Shown here in pieces: positions 53,222-60,512 of a stretch of DNA of 64,000 nt. The stretch covers positions 2,294,001-2,358,000 of the forward strand of contig NC_013729.1 in the NCBI RefSeq assembly GCF_000024345.1. The letters are read 5' to 3'. A program made the translations under genes and the position numbers. Positions within the stretch are counted from its first letter, which is position 1, and each line of letters opens with the position of its first letter. The notes under the pieces are model-generated. The model was not told the DNA's origin. It searched no databases and saw only the letters and a program-made list of their open reading frames with translations. The DNA is from Kribbella flavida DSM 17836. Lineage in GTDB: Bacteria; Actinomycetota; Actinomycetes; Propionibacteriales; Kribbellaceae.

Positions 53222-53958
53222 CCACCGGCAGACGCCGTGGACGGCCCGCTCCTCTCCGCAGGAGCGGGCTGGTCGCCCTCACCGGTCTTCTGACCTTCGG
53301 GGCCGGCGCCTACACCCACTTCACCCATGACGGCGGACGCTCAAATCCCGGCGACGGCACGTCCGAGAGCTGCCTCCCCGCGGCGGGGGACGCGGCCTGC
53401 GCCGGCAGGCTACCGGTCACCCACGCCGAGGTTCGCCCGTCGGCGTCCGCCCGGATGGCGACCACACCGGGTGCCGCCCGAAAGCCCGCTCGTCGGCCGC
53501 CCACCAAGGCGGTGCCGGCTCGGCCGGGCCGGCCGGCGCGGATCGCGGTGGCGCAGTTGGGCATCGTCGCGCCGGTCGTGGCGATCCGGGCGGACGGGGG
53601 CGAGCTGACCCCGCCGTCCGACCCGTCGACGGTGGGGTGGTGGTCGGGTGGTGCGCAGCCCGGGGCGGCGCGCGGCTCGGCCGTGATCACCGGGCACACC
53701 GTGCACGACGGAGGCGGGGCCTTCGACGACCTCGACCGGTTGCGGACCGGCGCCGTCGTCACCCTGACCACCTCGCGCGGCGTTCTGCGGTACCAGGTCA
53801 CCGGCGTCACGACGTACCGGAAGCGGACGCTGGCGGCGGCCGCGGGCAAGCTGTTCGACCAGCGGGTCGGCGGGCGGCTGGTGCTGGTGACCTGCGAGGA
53901 CTGGAACGGCGAGGCCTACCTCAGCAACGTGGTCGTGGTGGCCCGGCGGATCGCGTAG
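53218..53958 (+). CDS. Class F-like sortase
   Basis: 246 aa from GTG 53218. An N-terminal basic segment and a membrane span (about 16-34) anchor it, followed by a Pro/Ala/Arg-rich linker. The sortase barrel starts at RIAVAQLGIVAPVVAI (about 108). Catalytic His160 is in VITGHTVHDGGGAF and catalytic Cys226 in LVLVTCEDWNGEAY. The Arg normally found shortly after the Cys (YRxNVVV in many relatives) is Leu here (AYLSNVVVVARRIA); R243/R244 are the nearest Arg. With its substrate-like gene upstream it forms a dedicated two-gene anchoring unit. Confidence 0.87.
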   Translation: MTTGRRRGRPAPLRRSGLVALTGLLTFGAGAYTHFTHDGGRSNPGDGTSESCLPAAGDAACAGRLPVTHAEVRPSASARMATTPGAARKPARRPPTKAVPARPGRPARIAVAQLGIVAPVVAIRADGGELTPPSDPSTVGWWSGGAQPGAARGSAVITGHTVHDGGGAFDDLDRLRTGAVVTLTTSRGVLRYQVTGVTTYRKRTLAAAAGKLFDQRVGGRLVLVTCEDWNGEAYLSNVVVVARRIA

Positions 53959-53961
53959 CCT
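53956..53961 (+). promoter_or_regulatory. Leaderless -10 box TAGCCT
   Basis: TAGCCT overlaps the end of the sortase gene (its TAG stop) and ends 8 bases before GTG 53970, which supports that start. Confidence 0.5.
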
Positions 53962-53969
53962 GCACGATC

Positions 53970-54416
53970 GTGGCGGTCGATGGGATGAGCGCGGACGCGA
54001 GCGCGCCGGACGTGTCGTTCGAGGAACTGGTGGCGCGGATGCCGCCGTCGGTGCGGGAGGTGTTTCCGCCGGACCGGTGGAAGATCGGCAAGCTCTGGGC
54101 GCTGGAGCTGCGGACCGAGCCGGTCGAGGTGGCCGACCTGGTCTGGATGTTCGACCTGCCGCTGTGGCAGCTGAACGGCGAACCGTTCCGGGTCACGCCG
54201 CGCCAGGTCACCGAGACCCCGATGAACTTCCGGGACCACTACCAGCGGGTGATGGACGCCGATCTGGACTTCCCGATCCACCTGGTCGCCTACCGCGGCC
54301 GGCTGGTCGTGCTGGACGGCGTGCACCGGTTGCTCAAGGCGCACTTCCTGCGCCGGCGCTGGATCGAGGGCAAGATCGCGACCGCAGCCCAGCTGCAGGA
54401 GTGCGTCGGCCCCTGA
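53970..54416 (+). CDS. Small ParB/Srx-fold-like protein
   Basis: 148 aa from GTG 53970 (ATG 53985 is an alternative). The middle contains WMFDLPLWQLNGEPFRVTPR and the end LVAYRGRLVVLDGVHRLLKA, with HFLRRRWIEGKIATAAQLQ. The LDGxHRxxKA motif is like the DGxHRxxA box of ParB N-terminal/sulfiredoxin-fold domains, which in some families bind CTP. There is no HTH or C-terminal ParB domain, so it is not a partition protein. Function unknown. Confidence 0.65.
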   Translation: MAVDGMSADASAPDVSFEELVARMPPSVREVFPPDRWKIGKLWALELRTEPVEVADLVWMFDLPLWQLNGEPFRVTPRQVTETPMNFRDHYQRVMDADLDFPIHLVAYRGRLVVLDGVHRLLKAHFLRRRWIEGKIATAAQLQECVGP

Positions 54417-54427
54417 GGCTTCGCCGA

Positions 54428-54871
54428 TCAGCTGGTCGCCGCGGCGATCACGCGGGTCAGGTTGCGGTGCAGGGACTCCAGCTCGCCGATCGTCAGACCG
54501 AGCCGGTCGATGATCGCGGGCGGGATCTTCAGCGCCTCGGCGCGCAGCGCCTTGCCGGTCGCGGTGAGTTCGACCGCCAGGGACCGCTCGTCGCGCGGGT
54601 CCCGGCCGCGGGTCAGGTAGCCGGCCGCCTCCAGCCGCTTCAGCAACGGCGACAGTGTGCCGGGGTCGAGCTGCAGCAGGTTGCTGAGCTGCTTGACCGA
54701 CAGCGGCGACTCCCCCCACAGCGCCAGCATCACCAGGTACTGCGGATGGGTCAGGCCCATCGGCTCCAGCAGCGGGCGGTACAACGCGATGACGCTGCGG
54801 GAAGCGACCGCGAGCGCGAAACAGACCTGCCGGTCCAGCGCGAGCAGGTCCACCTCTTCGGTCTGCGACAT
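54428..54871 (-). CDS. MarR-family peroxide sensor, OhrR-like
   Basis: 147 aa from ATG 54871 with AGGAGGAG 7 bases upstream. Cys17 in ALDRQVCFALAVASRSVIAL aligns with the reactive Cys of OhrR (QLCFxLYxxSR). The winged helix follows: LTHPQYLVMLALWGESPLSV, KQLSNLLQLDPGTLSPLLKR, LEAAGYLTRGRDPRDERSLA. OhrR proteins repress ohr genes until the Cys is oxidised by organic hydroperoxides. No ohr gene is adjacent; the divergent neighbour is a 60-aa basic protein. The OsmC gene at 33845 is 20 kb away. Confidence 0.88.
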   Translation of the reverse strand: MSQTEEVDLLALDRQVCFALAVASRSVIALYRPLLEPMGLTHPQYLVMLALWGESPLSVKQLSNLLQLDPGTLSPLLKRLEAAGYLTRGRDPRDERSLAVELTATGKALRAEALKIPPAIIDRLGLTIGELESLHRNLTRVIAAATS

Positions 54872-54903
54872 ACGTCTCCTCCTCCGATCTGGACTACACT
54901 AAC

Positions 54904-54934
54904 ACTTGGCACACCAACTATTGATGCACCAAGT
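54904..54934. promoter_or_regulatory. Possible OhrR operator
   Basis: ACTTGG (54904-54909) and CCAAGT (54929-54934) are inverted arms around 19 bp in the AT-rich divergent region between the OhrR-like gene and the small gene. Confidence 0.5.
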
Positions 54935-54978
54935 AAAGCCTGCGAAGGCCGGCGACGCGTCCGGCGAGGGAGCGAGCG

Positions 54979-55161
54979 ATGAGCGCGAAAAACGAGGGAC
55001 TCAGCGTGGCCTACCGGATTCGCTGGCGGCTGACCTGGCTGCTGCTGCACGTCGCCGGACCGGCGTCACTGCCGGACCACCTCGACCCGCGGACCCGGAT
55101 GGAACGCGAGCGCGCGGCCCGGGTGGCTCGGGCGCGACAGGCCCAGCAGCGCATTGCCTGA
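54979..55161 (+). CDS. Small basic protein, 60 aa
   Basis: From ATG 54979, with GAGGGAGCGAGCG upstream. Sequence MSAKNEGLSVAYRIRWRLTW, then LLLHVAGPASLPDHLDPRTR and a strongly basic helix MERERAARVARARQAQ. Residues about 12-28 are amphipathic/hydrophobic (RWRLTWLLLHVAGPA) and could touch the membrane. No family recognised. It is divergent from the OhrR-like gene across the proposed operator, so it may belong to the peroxide response. Confidence 0.6.
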   Translation: MSAKNEGLSVAYRIRWRLTWLLLHVAGPASLPDHLDPRTRMERERAARVARARQAQQRIA

Positions 55162-55220
55162 CGTGCAAGCAATGACTTGCACATCCGGCGTACGTCGTGC
55201 CAGGGTGGACGGGTCGCCGA

Positions 55221-55673
55221 GTGGACGGAGTGATCGTGGAGAGAAGTGTCGAGCGCGAGGTGTACGTCGACGCCCGCCCGGACCAGGTCTGGAACGCCGT
55301 GACCCAGCCGGAGTCGCTGGCGCGGTGGTACGCGTTCGGCGGCGCGGAGCTCGACCTGCGTCCTGGCGGCCAGGTCGTCCTGCGCTGGGACGAGCACGGC
55401 GAGTTCCGCGGCTTCGTGGAGAAGGTGGAGCCGGGCCGGCGGTTCGCGTACCGGTATGCGGTCGAGCCGGGCGTGGACCCGGTGCCGGGCAACTCGAACC
55501 TGGTCGAGTTCACGCTCACCCCGGAAGGTGAAGGCACCCGACTCACGGTGGTGGAGAGCGGCTTCGACCGGCTCGATCTGCCCGAGCAGGCTCGCGCCGA
55601 GCACGCCGACAACGCCGAACAGGGCTGGGACGGCGGTCTGGCCGAGCTGGCCACGCTGGTGAAGGAGTTCTGA
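55221..55673 (+). CDS. SRPBCC (AHSA1-like) domain protein
   Basis: 150 aa from GTG 55221 (GTG 55230 also possible). START-like pattern: EREVYVDARPDQVWNAVTQP, ESLARWYAFGGAELDLRPGG, then VEKVEPGRRFAYRYAVEPGV and GEGTRLTVVESGFDRLDLPE. The end QGWDGGLAELATLVKEF is the usual last helix. It is followed by an ArsR-family gene after 26 bases, the common SRPBCC-ArsR unit (here with the order reversed from the most common one). Ligand unknown. Confidence 0.88.
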   Translation: MDGVIVERSVEREVYVDARPDQVWNAVTQPESLARWYAFGGAELDLRPGGQVVLRWDEHGEFRGFVEKVEPGRRFAYRYAVEPGVDPVPGNSNLVEFTLTPEGEGTRLTVVESGFDRLDLPEQARAEHADNAEQGWDGGLAELATLVKEF

Positions 55674-55699
55674 CGACAGCCCTTGATCCTGCCGGCATC

Positions 55700-56023
55700 G
55701 TGCTGGCGGCGCTGGCCGATCCGACCCGGCGGCGGCTGGTCGAGTTGCTCGCCGAGTGCGGTGGCGCGACCGCGACCATGCTGGCCCGGGACCTGCCGGT
55801 CTCGCGGCAGGCGGTCGTCCAGCACCTCGCCGTACTGCGGGAGGCCGGGGTAGTGGACAGCAGGCGGCACGGGCGCGACGTACGGTTCGAGCTGCGGCCG
55901 CACGAACTGACCGCGGCCGCCCGCTGGATGGAAGCTGTCGCGGCGCAGTGGGACCAACGGCTCGCGGCGCTCAAGGAAATCGCCGAGGAAACGCCGGGCA
56001 GCGACCGCGACCCTCGCTGGTGA
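55700..56023 (+). CDS. ArsR-family transcriptional regulator
   Basis: 107 aa from GTG 55700. The sequence upstream in frame (LTTALDPAGIVLAALADPTR) continues the family's usual N-terminus back to a CTG at 55670, so the protein may really begin there, overlapping the SRPBCC stop. The winged helix reads LADPTRRRLVELLAECGGAT, TMLARDLPVSRQAVVQHLAV and LREAGVVDSRRHGRDVRFEL. No metal-binding Cys pair is visible, so it is not a metal sensor of the classical type. It probably controls its own SRPBCC operon. Confidence 0.88.
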   Translation: MLAALADPTRRRLVELLAECGGATATMLARDLPVSRQAVVQHLAVLREAGVVDSRRHGRDVRFELRPHELTAAARWMEAVAAQWDQRLAALKEIAEETPGSDRDPRW

Positions 56024-56024
56024 C

Positions 56025-56030
56025 TAGAGT
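56025..56030 (+). promoter_or_regulatory. Leaderless -10 box TAGAGT
   Basis: TAGAGT ends 7 bases before ATG 56038. Confidence 0.5.
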
Positions 56031-56037
56031 TAGTGAC

Positions 56038-56475
56038 ATGTCATCAGAACCCGAGTACGCCCCCAGCCCGACCGACTGGGTCCGCAGCGCCGTCGAGAAG
56101 ATCGAGGCGGCCGGCAGCACCGAACCGGCCGGCTTCGGCGGCATGGCCGTCGTACTGCTGACGATGGTCGGCAACAAGTCCGGCAAGATCCGCAAGGTCC
56201 CGGTGATGCGGGTCGAGCACGACGGCGTGTACTGCGCGGTGGCGTCGCTCGGCGGGGCGCCGAAGCACCCGGTCTGGTACTACAACCTCAAGGCGAACCC
56301 GAAGGTCACGCTCCAGGACGGCACCGAGACCCGGGAGTACGTCGCCCGGGAGATCGACGGCGAGGAGTACGACCTGTGGTGGAAGCGCTCGGTCGACGCC
56401 TACCCGGACTACGCGGAGTACCAGAAGAAGACCACCCGGAAGCTGCCGCAGTTCCTGCTCGAGCCGGTCGACTGA
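56038..56475 (+). CDS. Ddn-type (deazaflavin/F420-dependent) nitroreductase family protein
   Basis: 145 aa from ATG 56038. The split-barrel pattern is typical: VVLLTMVGNKSGKIRKVPVM, RVEHDGVYCAVASLGGAPKH, PVWYYNLKANPKVTLQDGTE, AREIDGEEYDLWWKRSVDAY, PDYAEYQKKTTRKLPQFLLE. The TxGxKSGKxRxxPV and PxWYYNLxANP boxes are those of mycobacterial Ddn and relatives, which use reduced F420 to reduce quinones. The physiological substrate here is unknown. A short hairpin follows the gene. Confidence 0.92.
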   Translation: MSSEPEYAPSPTDWVRSAVEKIEAAGSTEPAGFGGMAVVLLTMVGNKSGKIRKVPVMRVEHDGVYCAVASLGGAPKHPVWYYNLKANPKVTLQDGTETREYVAREIDGEEYDLWWKRSVDAYPDYAEYQKKTTRKLPQFLLEPVD

Positions 56476-56478
56476 GCA

Positions 56479-56506
56479 GCACCGGCCGCTGAGCGTCCGC
56501 CGGTGC
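56479..56506. terminator. Terminator after the Ddn-like gene
   Basis: GCACCGGC (56479-56486) pairs perfectly with GCCGGTGC (56499-56506), loop 12 bases. Confidence 0.65.
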
Positions 56507-56701
56507 CGACGGTGAGCGTGCCGGCGTCGTCGGTGATCCGGCGGCGCTCGGCGGACCGGCCCGGTAAAGTCCGTGCTCAGATCCACTGCCGACGGCAGGC
56601 GGTGACCGGCCGAGCACCTGGCTTGTGAGACGCTGAGCCGGGAGAGTCCGGCGCTTGGCGTCGGCCGAGTTCTGGGAGTTCTGCTGACCACACACGACGC
56701 G

Positions 56702-57430
56702 GTGCGTGAACCGTTCGTCGGCTCGACGCGGCTGCGTCTGGCCGGTCTGGCACTGCACGCCTACACCGCGAGCGGAACGGTGCTCGCGCTGCTGATCGTG
56801 ATCGCCGCCGTCGACGGCGACGCCGTCCGGGCGTTGTGGCTCGGGCTCGCCGCGCTGGTGATCGACGGTACCGACGGGATGCTGGCCCGCCGGCTGCGGG
56901 TGAAGGAAACCATCCCGTGGTTCGACGGCGCGATGCTGGACAACATCGTCGACTACCTGACCTACGCGTTCGCCCCGATCGTGCTGCTCTGGACCGGTGG
57001 GTACCTGCCGTCCGGCAGCTGGGGAGCGGTGCTGGCGGCGCTGCCGCTGCTTGCCTCCAGCTACCAGTTCTGCCGGGTCGACGCGAAGACCGACGACCAC
57101 TTCTTCCTCGGCTTCCCGAGCTACTGGAACGTGGTCGCCTTCTACGTGGTGGTGCTCGGTCTGGCCCCGGCGGTGACCGGCACGATCCTGGTGGTCTGCT
57201 CGATCCTGGTGTTCGTACCGGTGAAGTACGTGTACCCCTCGCGGACCAAGGCGTTCCGGACGATGAACCTGGTGAGCACGGCGATCTGGCTGGCGGCGTA
57301 CGCGCTGCTGCTGACGCAGATGCCCGACCCGCACCCGCTCGTGGTGGCGGTGTCGCTGGCCTACCTCGTGTACTACGCGGTGCTGAGTCTCTACCTCACC
57401 TTCTGGGTACCGCGACGCAGGGCAGTCTGA
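56702..57430 (+). CDS. pcs: Phosphatidylcholine synthase (CDP-alcohol phosphatidyltransferase)
   Basis: 242 aa from GTG 56702. Eight or so membrane segments. The catalytic motif reads D58-G-x2-A62-R63-x12-G76-x3-D80-x3-D84 (IDGTDGMLARRLRVK, then FDGAMLDNIVDYLTYAF). The x12 spacing, instead of the x8-9 of PS/PG/PI synthases, is the published hallmark of bacterial Pcs, which condenses choline with CDP-diacylglycerol. The later FCRVDAKTDDHFFLGFPSYW and VPVKYVYPSRTKAFR blocks also fit Pcs as in Rhizobium. The DMT transporter gene begins at the base after its stop. Confidence 0.85.
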   Translation: MREPFVGSTRLRLAGLALHAYTASGTVLALLIVIAAVDGDAVRALWLGLAALVIDGTDGMLARRLRVKETIPWFDGAMLDNIVDYLTYAFAPIVLLWTGGYLPSGSWGAVLAALPLLASSYQFCRVDAKTDDHFFLGFPSYWNVVAFYVVVLGLAPAVTGTILVVCSILVFVPVKYVYPSRTKAFRTMNLVSTAIWLAAYALLLTQMPDPHPLVVAVSLAYLVYYAVLSLYLTFWVPRRRAV

Positions 57431-58366
57431 GTGCTGCTCGGTCTGGGAGCCGCGCTCGGGGCGGCCGTGGTGTTCGGGATCGCCGCGATCCTGCAGGCGG
57501 TCGGCTCCCGGAAGGTGCCGACCGGCTCCGAGCTGGATCCGCGCCGGCTCGCCGGCTTCGTGGTGGCGTTGCTGAAGCAGCCCGCGTTCCTGGCCGCACT
57601 GGTGCTCAACCTGGCCGGCTTCGGGCTGCACTTCGTGGCGCTGCGGCTGCTGCCGCTGTACCTCGCGCAGGCGGGCATCGCGGCCAGCCTGGTGGTCACC
57701 GCGCTGCTCGCCACCCGGCTGATGAGCGACCGGCTGTCCGCGATCGAGTGGTCCGCGGTGGTCGGTGTGTGCGTCGGCCTCGGACTGCTCGCGGTCTCGG
57801 CCGGTGAGGCGGGCCACAGCGCTCGTCACCACGGACTGAGCATCGGGTTGATCGTCGGACTCGTCGCGATCGCCGTGCTCGGTGGGCTGGCGAGCCGGTC
57901 GCAGCACGCGAGTTCGACCGCCCTGCTCGGCCTGCTCGCCGGTCTCGGGTACGCCGGTGTCGCGATCTCGGCACGGTTGCTGCCCGACGGCTCGATCGGG
58001 GAACTGCTCAGTGCACCCGCGACGTACACGCTGCCGCTGAGCGGGGCGCTGGCATTCGTGCTCTACTCGCTCGCGCTGCAGCGGGGCTCGGTGACGCTGG
58101 CGACGACGCCGATGATCGCGCTGCAGACGATCACACCGGCTGCGGTCGGCGTCCTGGTTCTCGACGACGCGGTGCGCGACGGCTGGTACGCCGGGGCGCT
58201 CGGCGGCTTCGTGCTGACGGCGATCGGGGCACTGATCCTGGTCCGGTTCGAGTCGGTGAAGGACACGTCCGGTGAGGCGGCCGGTGCGGATGGAGTCGCC
58301 GGCGGGTCGGCTACCGGGTCGGCCACTTCCACGGAGGCTCGTCCAGCAGGCCCTGACCCGCGATAG
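57431..58366 (+). CDS. DMT-superfamily (EamA-like) transporter
   Basis: 311 aa from GTG 57431, directly abutting the pcs stop. Nine or ten membrane segments in two halves, starting LLGLGAALGAAVVFGIAAIL, QAVGSRKVPTGSE. The first half has LYLAQAGIAASLVVTALLAT and the second SLALQRGSVTLATTPMIALQ followed by TITPAAVGVLVLDD, the usual EamA-like repeats. A 35-residue Gly/Ala/Ser tail is cytoplasmic. Coupling to pcs suggests a role in lipid or choline handling, but only by position. Confidence 0.82.
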   Translation: MLLGLGAALGAAVVFGIAAILQAVGSRKVPTGSELDPRRLAGFVVALLKQPAFLAALVLNLAGFGLHFVALRLLPLYLAQAGIAASLVVTALLATRLMSDRLSAIEWSAVVGVCVGLGLLAVSAGEAGHSARHHGLSIGLIVGLVAIAVLGGLASRSQHASSTALLGLLAGLGYAGVAISARLLPDGSIGELLSAPATYTLPLSGALAFVLYSLALQRGSVTLATTPMIALQTITPAAVGVLVLDDAVRDGWYAGALGGFVLTAIGALILVRFESVKDTSGEAAGADGVAGGSATGSATSTEARPAGPDPR

Positions 58367-59486
58367 CGGTCTGACCGAACTCCTTCACGAGTTCGATCGT
58401 GCTCAGCTCCTGACCGCTCTCCTCCGCACCGGCCTGCAGCGCGGCCAGGAACGGCCGGGCGTGCGTCACCACGATCACCTGGGTCTCCTTGGCCGCGGTG
58501 ACGACGAGATTCGCCAACGCGGGCAGCAGATCGGGGTGCAGGCTGGTCTCGGGCTCGTTGAGCACCAGCAGCTCCGGCGGTCGCGGCGTGAGCAGCGCGG
58601 CGACCCAGAGCAGGTACCGCAGGGTGCCGTCGGACAGCTCCGCCGCGGCCAGCGGGCGGAGCAGGCCGTGCTGCCGGAAGGCGATCTGGAAGCGACCCGA
58701 TGCGGTCTCGACCGCCACCGAGCTGCCCGGAAAGGCCTGCTCGATCGCCTGGTCCAGGGCGGCCTTGTCGCCGATCTCCTTGATCGTCTGCAGCGCCGCG
58801 GCGAGGTCCGCCCCTTCGGAGTCGAGCACCGGGGTGCGGGTCCCGATCCGGGCCTGCCGGGCCGGGGCGTCCACGTCGGTGCGCAGGTGGTCGTAGAACC
58901 GCCAGGACCGCATCCGCTCGCGAACCGTCAGCAGCTCCGGTGCCCGTTGCGGGTCGGCGAACTCGCTGAGCATGCTGTCGAACGTCTGCAGGGCGTACCC
59001 GCCGTCCTGCCACTCGCCATCGGCGCCGCGGATACGTACGCCGGGGCCCTTCCGATCCACCAGCACCGCCGCCGGCCGGAAGAACGGACCGGCCCAGAGC
59101 GCCTCGCGTTTGATCTCCGGATCCAGGTCGAACGCGCCGCCCGGCACCGGCAGCCCGAAATCCACCGCGTAGCCGTAGTCGTCGGACGCGAACCCCATCC
59201 GCAGGCTCACCGGCCCCGACCGCACCGTGCCTTGGACCGGATGCTCACCCCGGCGCACCGACTTCCCGAGCTGGTCGGGCCCGGCCCACAGAGTGCTCTG
59301 CAAGCCGCCTTCCCGCGCCAGCGCCGCCACCGCGCCGTTCCGCGACGCGTCCGCCAGCAGCCGCAGGCCCCGGTACAAGCTCGACTTGCCGCTGCCGTTG
59401 GCGCCGGTCACCACGTTCAACCGGCCCAACGGCATCACCACCCGCCGCAGCGACCGGTAACTCTCCACCGCCAACGTCCGCAACAT
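58311..59486 (-). CDS. AAA-family (RecF/OLD-like) ATPase
   Basis: 391 aa from ATG 59486. Walker A is TGANGSGKSSLYRGL (about 27-41), preceded by LAVESYRSLRRVVMPLGRLN, the normal AAA_21/RecF start. The C-terminal half has signature-like ELSDGTLRYLLWVAAL, Walker B PELLVLNEPETSLHPDLLPAL and the switch His in VIVVTHARPFL. There is no TOPRIM or HNH domain, so it is not an OLD nuclease. Families like this are often called predicted ATPases; role unknown. The 3' end overlaps the DMT gene tail by 56 bp on the opposite strand. Confidence 0.9.
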   Translation of the reverse strand: MLRTLAVESYRSLRRVVMPLGRLNVVTGANGSGKSSLYRGLRLLADASRNGAVAALAREGGLQSTLWAGPDQLGKSVRRGEHPVQGTVRSGPVSLRMGFASDDYGYAVDFGLPVPGGAFDLDPEIKREALWAGPFFRPAAVLVDRKGPGVRIRGADGEWQDGGYALQTFDSMLSEFADPQRAPELLTVRERMRSWRFYDHLRTDVDAPARQARIGTRTPVLDSEGADLAAALQTIKEIGDKAALDQAIEQAFPGSSVAVETASGRFQIAFRQHGLLRPLAAAELSDGTLRYLLWVAALLTPRPPELLVLNEPETSLHPDLLPALANLVVTAAKETQVIVVTHARPFLAALQAGAEESGQELSTIELVKEFGQTAIAGQGLLDEPPWKWPTR

Positions 59487-59492
59487 GCCGCC

Positions 59493-59498
59493 AACGTA
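59493..59498 (-). promoter_or_regulatory. Leaderless -10 box TACGTT for the ATPase gene
   Basis: On the minus strand TACGTT ends 6 bases before ATG 59486. Confidence 0.45.
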
Positions 59499-59541
59499 CA
59501 AAGCGCCACCGACAACGCGCCGAGGGAGGGGCCGTACGCCG

Positions 59542-60462
59542 TCAGGTCGCCGCCCTTCTGAGGTGGGTGAGGGCGGTGGCGAGCAGCGGCGAGTTCTGGG
59601 CGCCCTCGCGGATCGCGGCGAAGAGGTGGCGCTGAGGGCTCGCGCCCAGGACGGGCCGGATCGTGAGGCCGGCCGGCAGGTCGCGCTGGGCGAGCCGGGG
59701 GACGAGGGCAACGGCATGTCCCTGGGCGACCAGCTGGGTGACGGCGAGCCAGTCGTCGACGCGGTGCGCCACCCGGGGAGCGAAACCGGCGGCGGCGCAG
59801 GCGGTCGAGGTGATCACCGCGCAGCAGCCTTCCGGCGTACCGGTGATCCAGAGGTCGTCGTCCAGGGCGCGCAGGTCGATCGCGGCTTCGGCGGCCAGCG
59901 GGTGGCCGGCGGGCAGGGCGACGTCGAGCACGTCCGCGCCCAGCTCGACGCGGTGGTAGCGCGGGTCGCGCGTGGCGGGGGAGCCGTCGAAGCTGACGGC
60001 CAGGGCGATGTCGACCCGGCCGGTGTCCAGCAGGTCGAAGAGGCCGGGTGGTTCGAGCTGCCGCAGCGACACCTGCAGCTGGGGAAAGTCGGCCCGCAAC
60101 GACGCCAGTACGCCGGGCAGCAACCCGGCCAGCGCCGAGGAGAAGGCGCCGATCGTCAGTTCGCCGCGCAGCGTCTCGTCGAACGTCTGCAGGTCGTGGC
60201 GGGCCTGCTCGAGCCGGGCGAAGACCGCGTCGGCGTGCGCCAGCAAGGTCTGGCCGCGGGCGGTCAGCACGATCCGGCGGCCGTCGCGCCGGGTGAGGGG
60301 GAACCCGACGTCGTGCGCCAAGCCGGCCAGTTGCTGCGAGACCGCGGACGGGGTCAGGTGCAGGGCGGCGGCGGTCGCCGTGACCGTGCCGCGTTCCCGG
60401 AACTCCCGCAGCACGCGCAGACGACGGAGGTCGTCGATGAAGTCCGGCCTTAACGGTTCCAT
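59542..60462 (-). CDS. LysR-family transcriptional regulator
   Basis: 306 aa from ATG 60462. N-terminal HTH: LRRLRVLREFRERGTVTATA, AALHLTPSAVSQQLAGLAHD, FPLTRRDGRRIVLTARGQTL. The effector domain (about 92-300) is a periplasmic-binding-like fold beginning GELTIGAFSSALAGLLPGVL. It is divergent from the Gfo/Idh/MocA-quinone reductase operon (50 bp between starts), which it probably controls. A TACTCT box lies 6 bases before its ATG. Confidence 0.92.
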   Translation of the reverse strand: MEPLRPDFIDDLRRLRVLREFRERGTVTATAAALHLTPSAVSQQLAGLAHDVGFPLTRRDGRRIVLTARGQTLLAHADAVFARLEQARHDLQTFDETLRGELTIGAFSSALAGLLPGVLASLRADFPQLQVSLRQLEPPGLFDLLDTGRVDIALAVSFDGSPATRDPRYHRVELGADVLDVALPAGHPLAAEAAIDLRALDDDLWITGTPEGCCAVITSTACAAAGFAPRVAHRVDDWLAVTQLVAQGHAVALVPRLAQRDLPAGLTIRPVLGASPQRHLFAAIREGAQNSPLLATALTHLRRAAT

Positions 60463-60468
60463 CCAAGA

Positions 60469-60474
60469 AGAGTA
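60469..60474 (-). promoter_or_regulatory. Leaderless -10 box TACTCT for the LysR gene
   Basis: On the minus strand TACTCT ends 6 bases before ATG 60462. On the plus strand CAGACT (60500-60505) is placed the same way 7 bases before ATG 60513. Confidence 0.45.
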
Positions 60475-60512
60475 GATGGACTGAAGACCCGACACCTCCC
60501 AGACTCGACGGC

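Noticed and set aside
58311..59486. OLD-type anti-phage nuclease
   Set aside because: Only the ATPase half is present. There is no TOPRIM domain, no UvrD-like partner and no defence neighbours.
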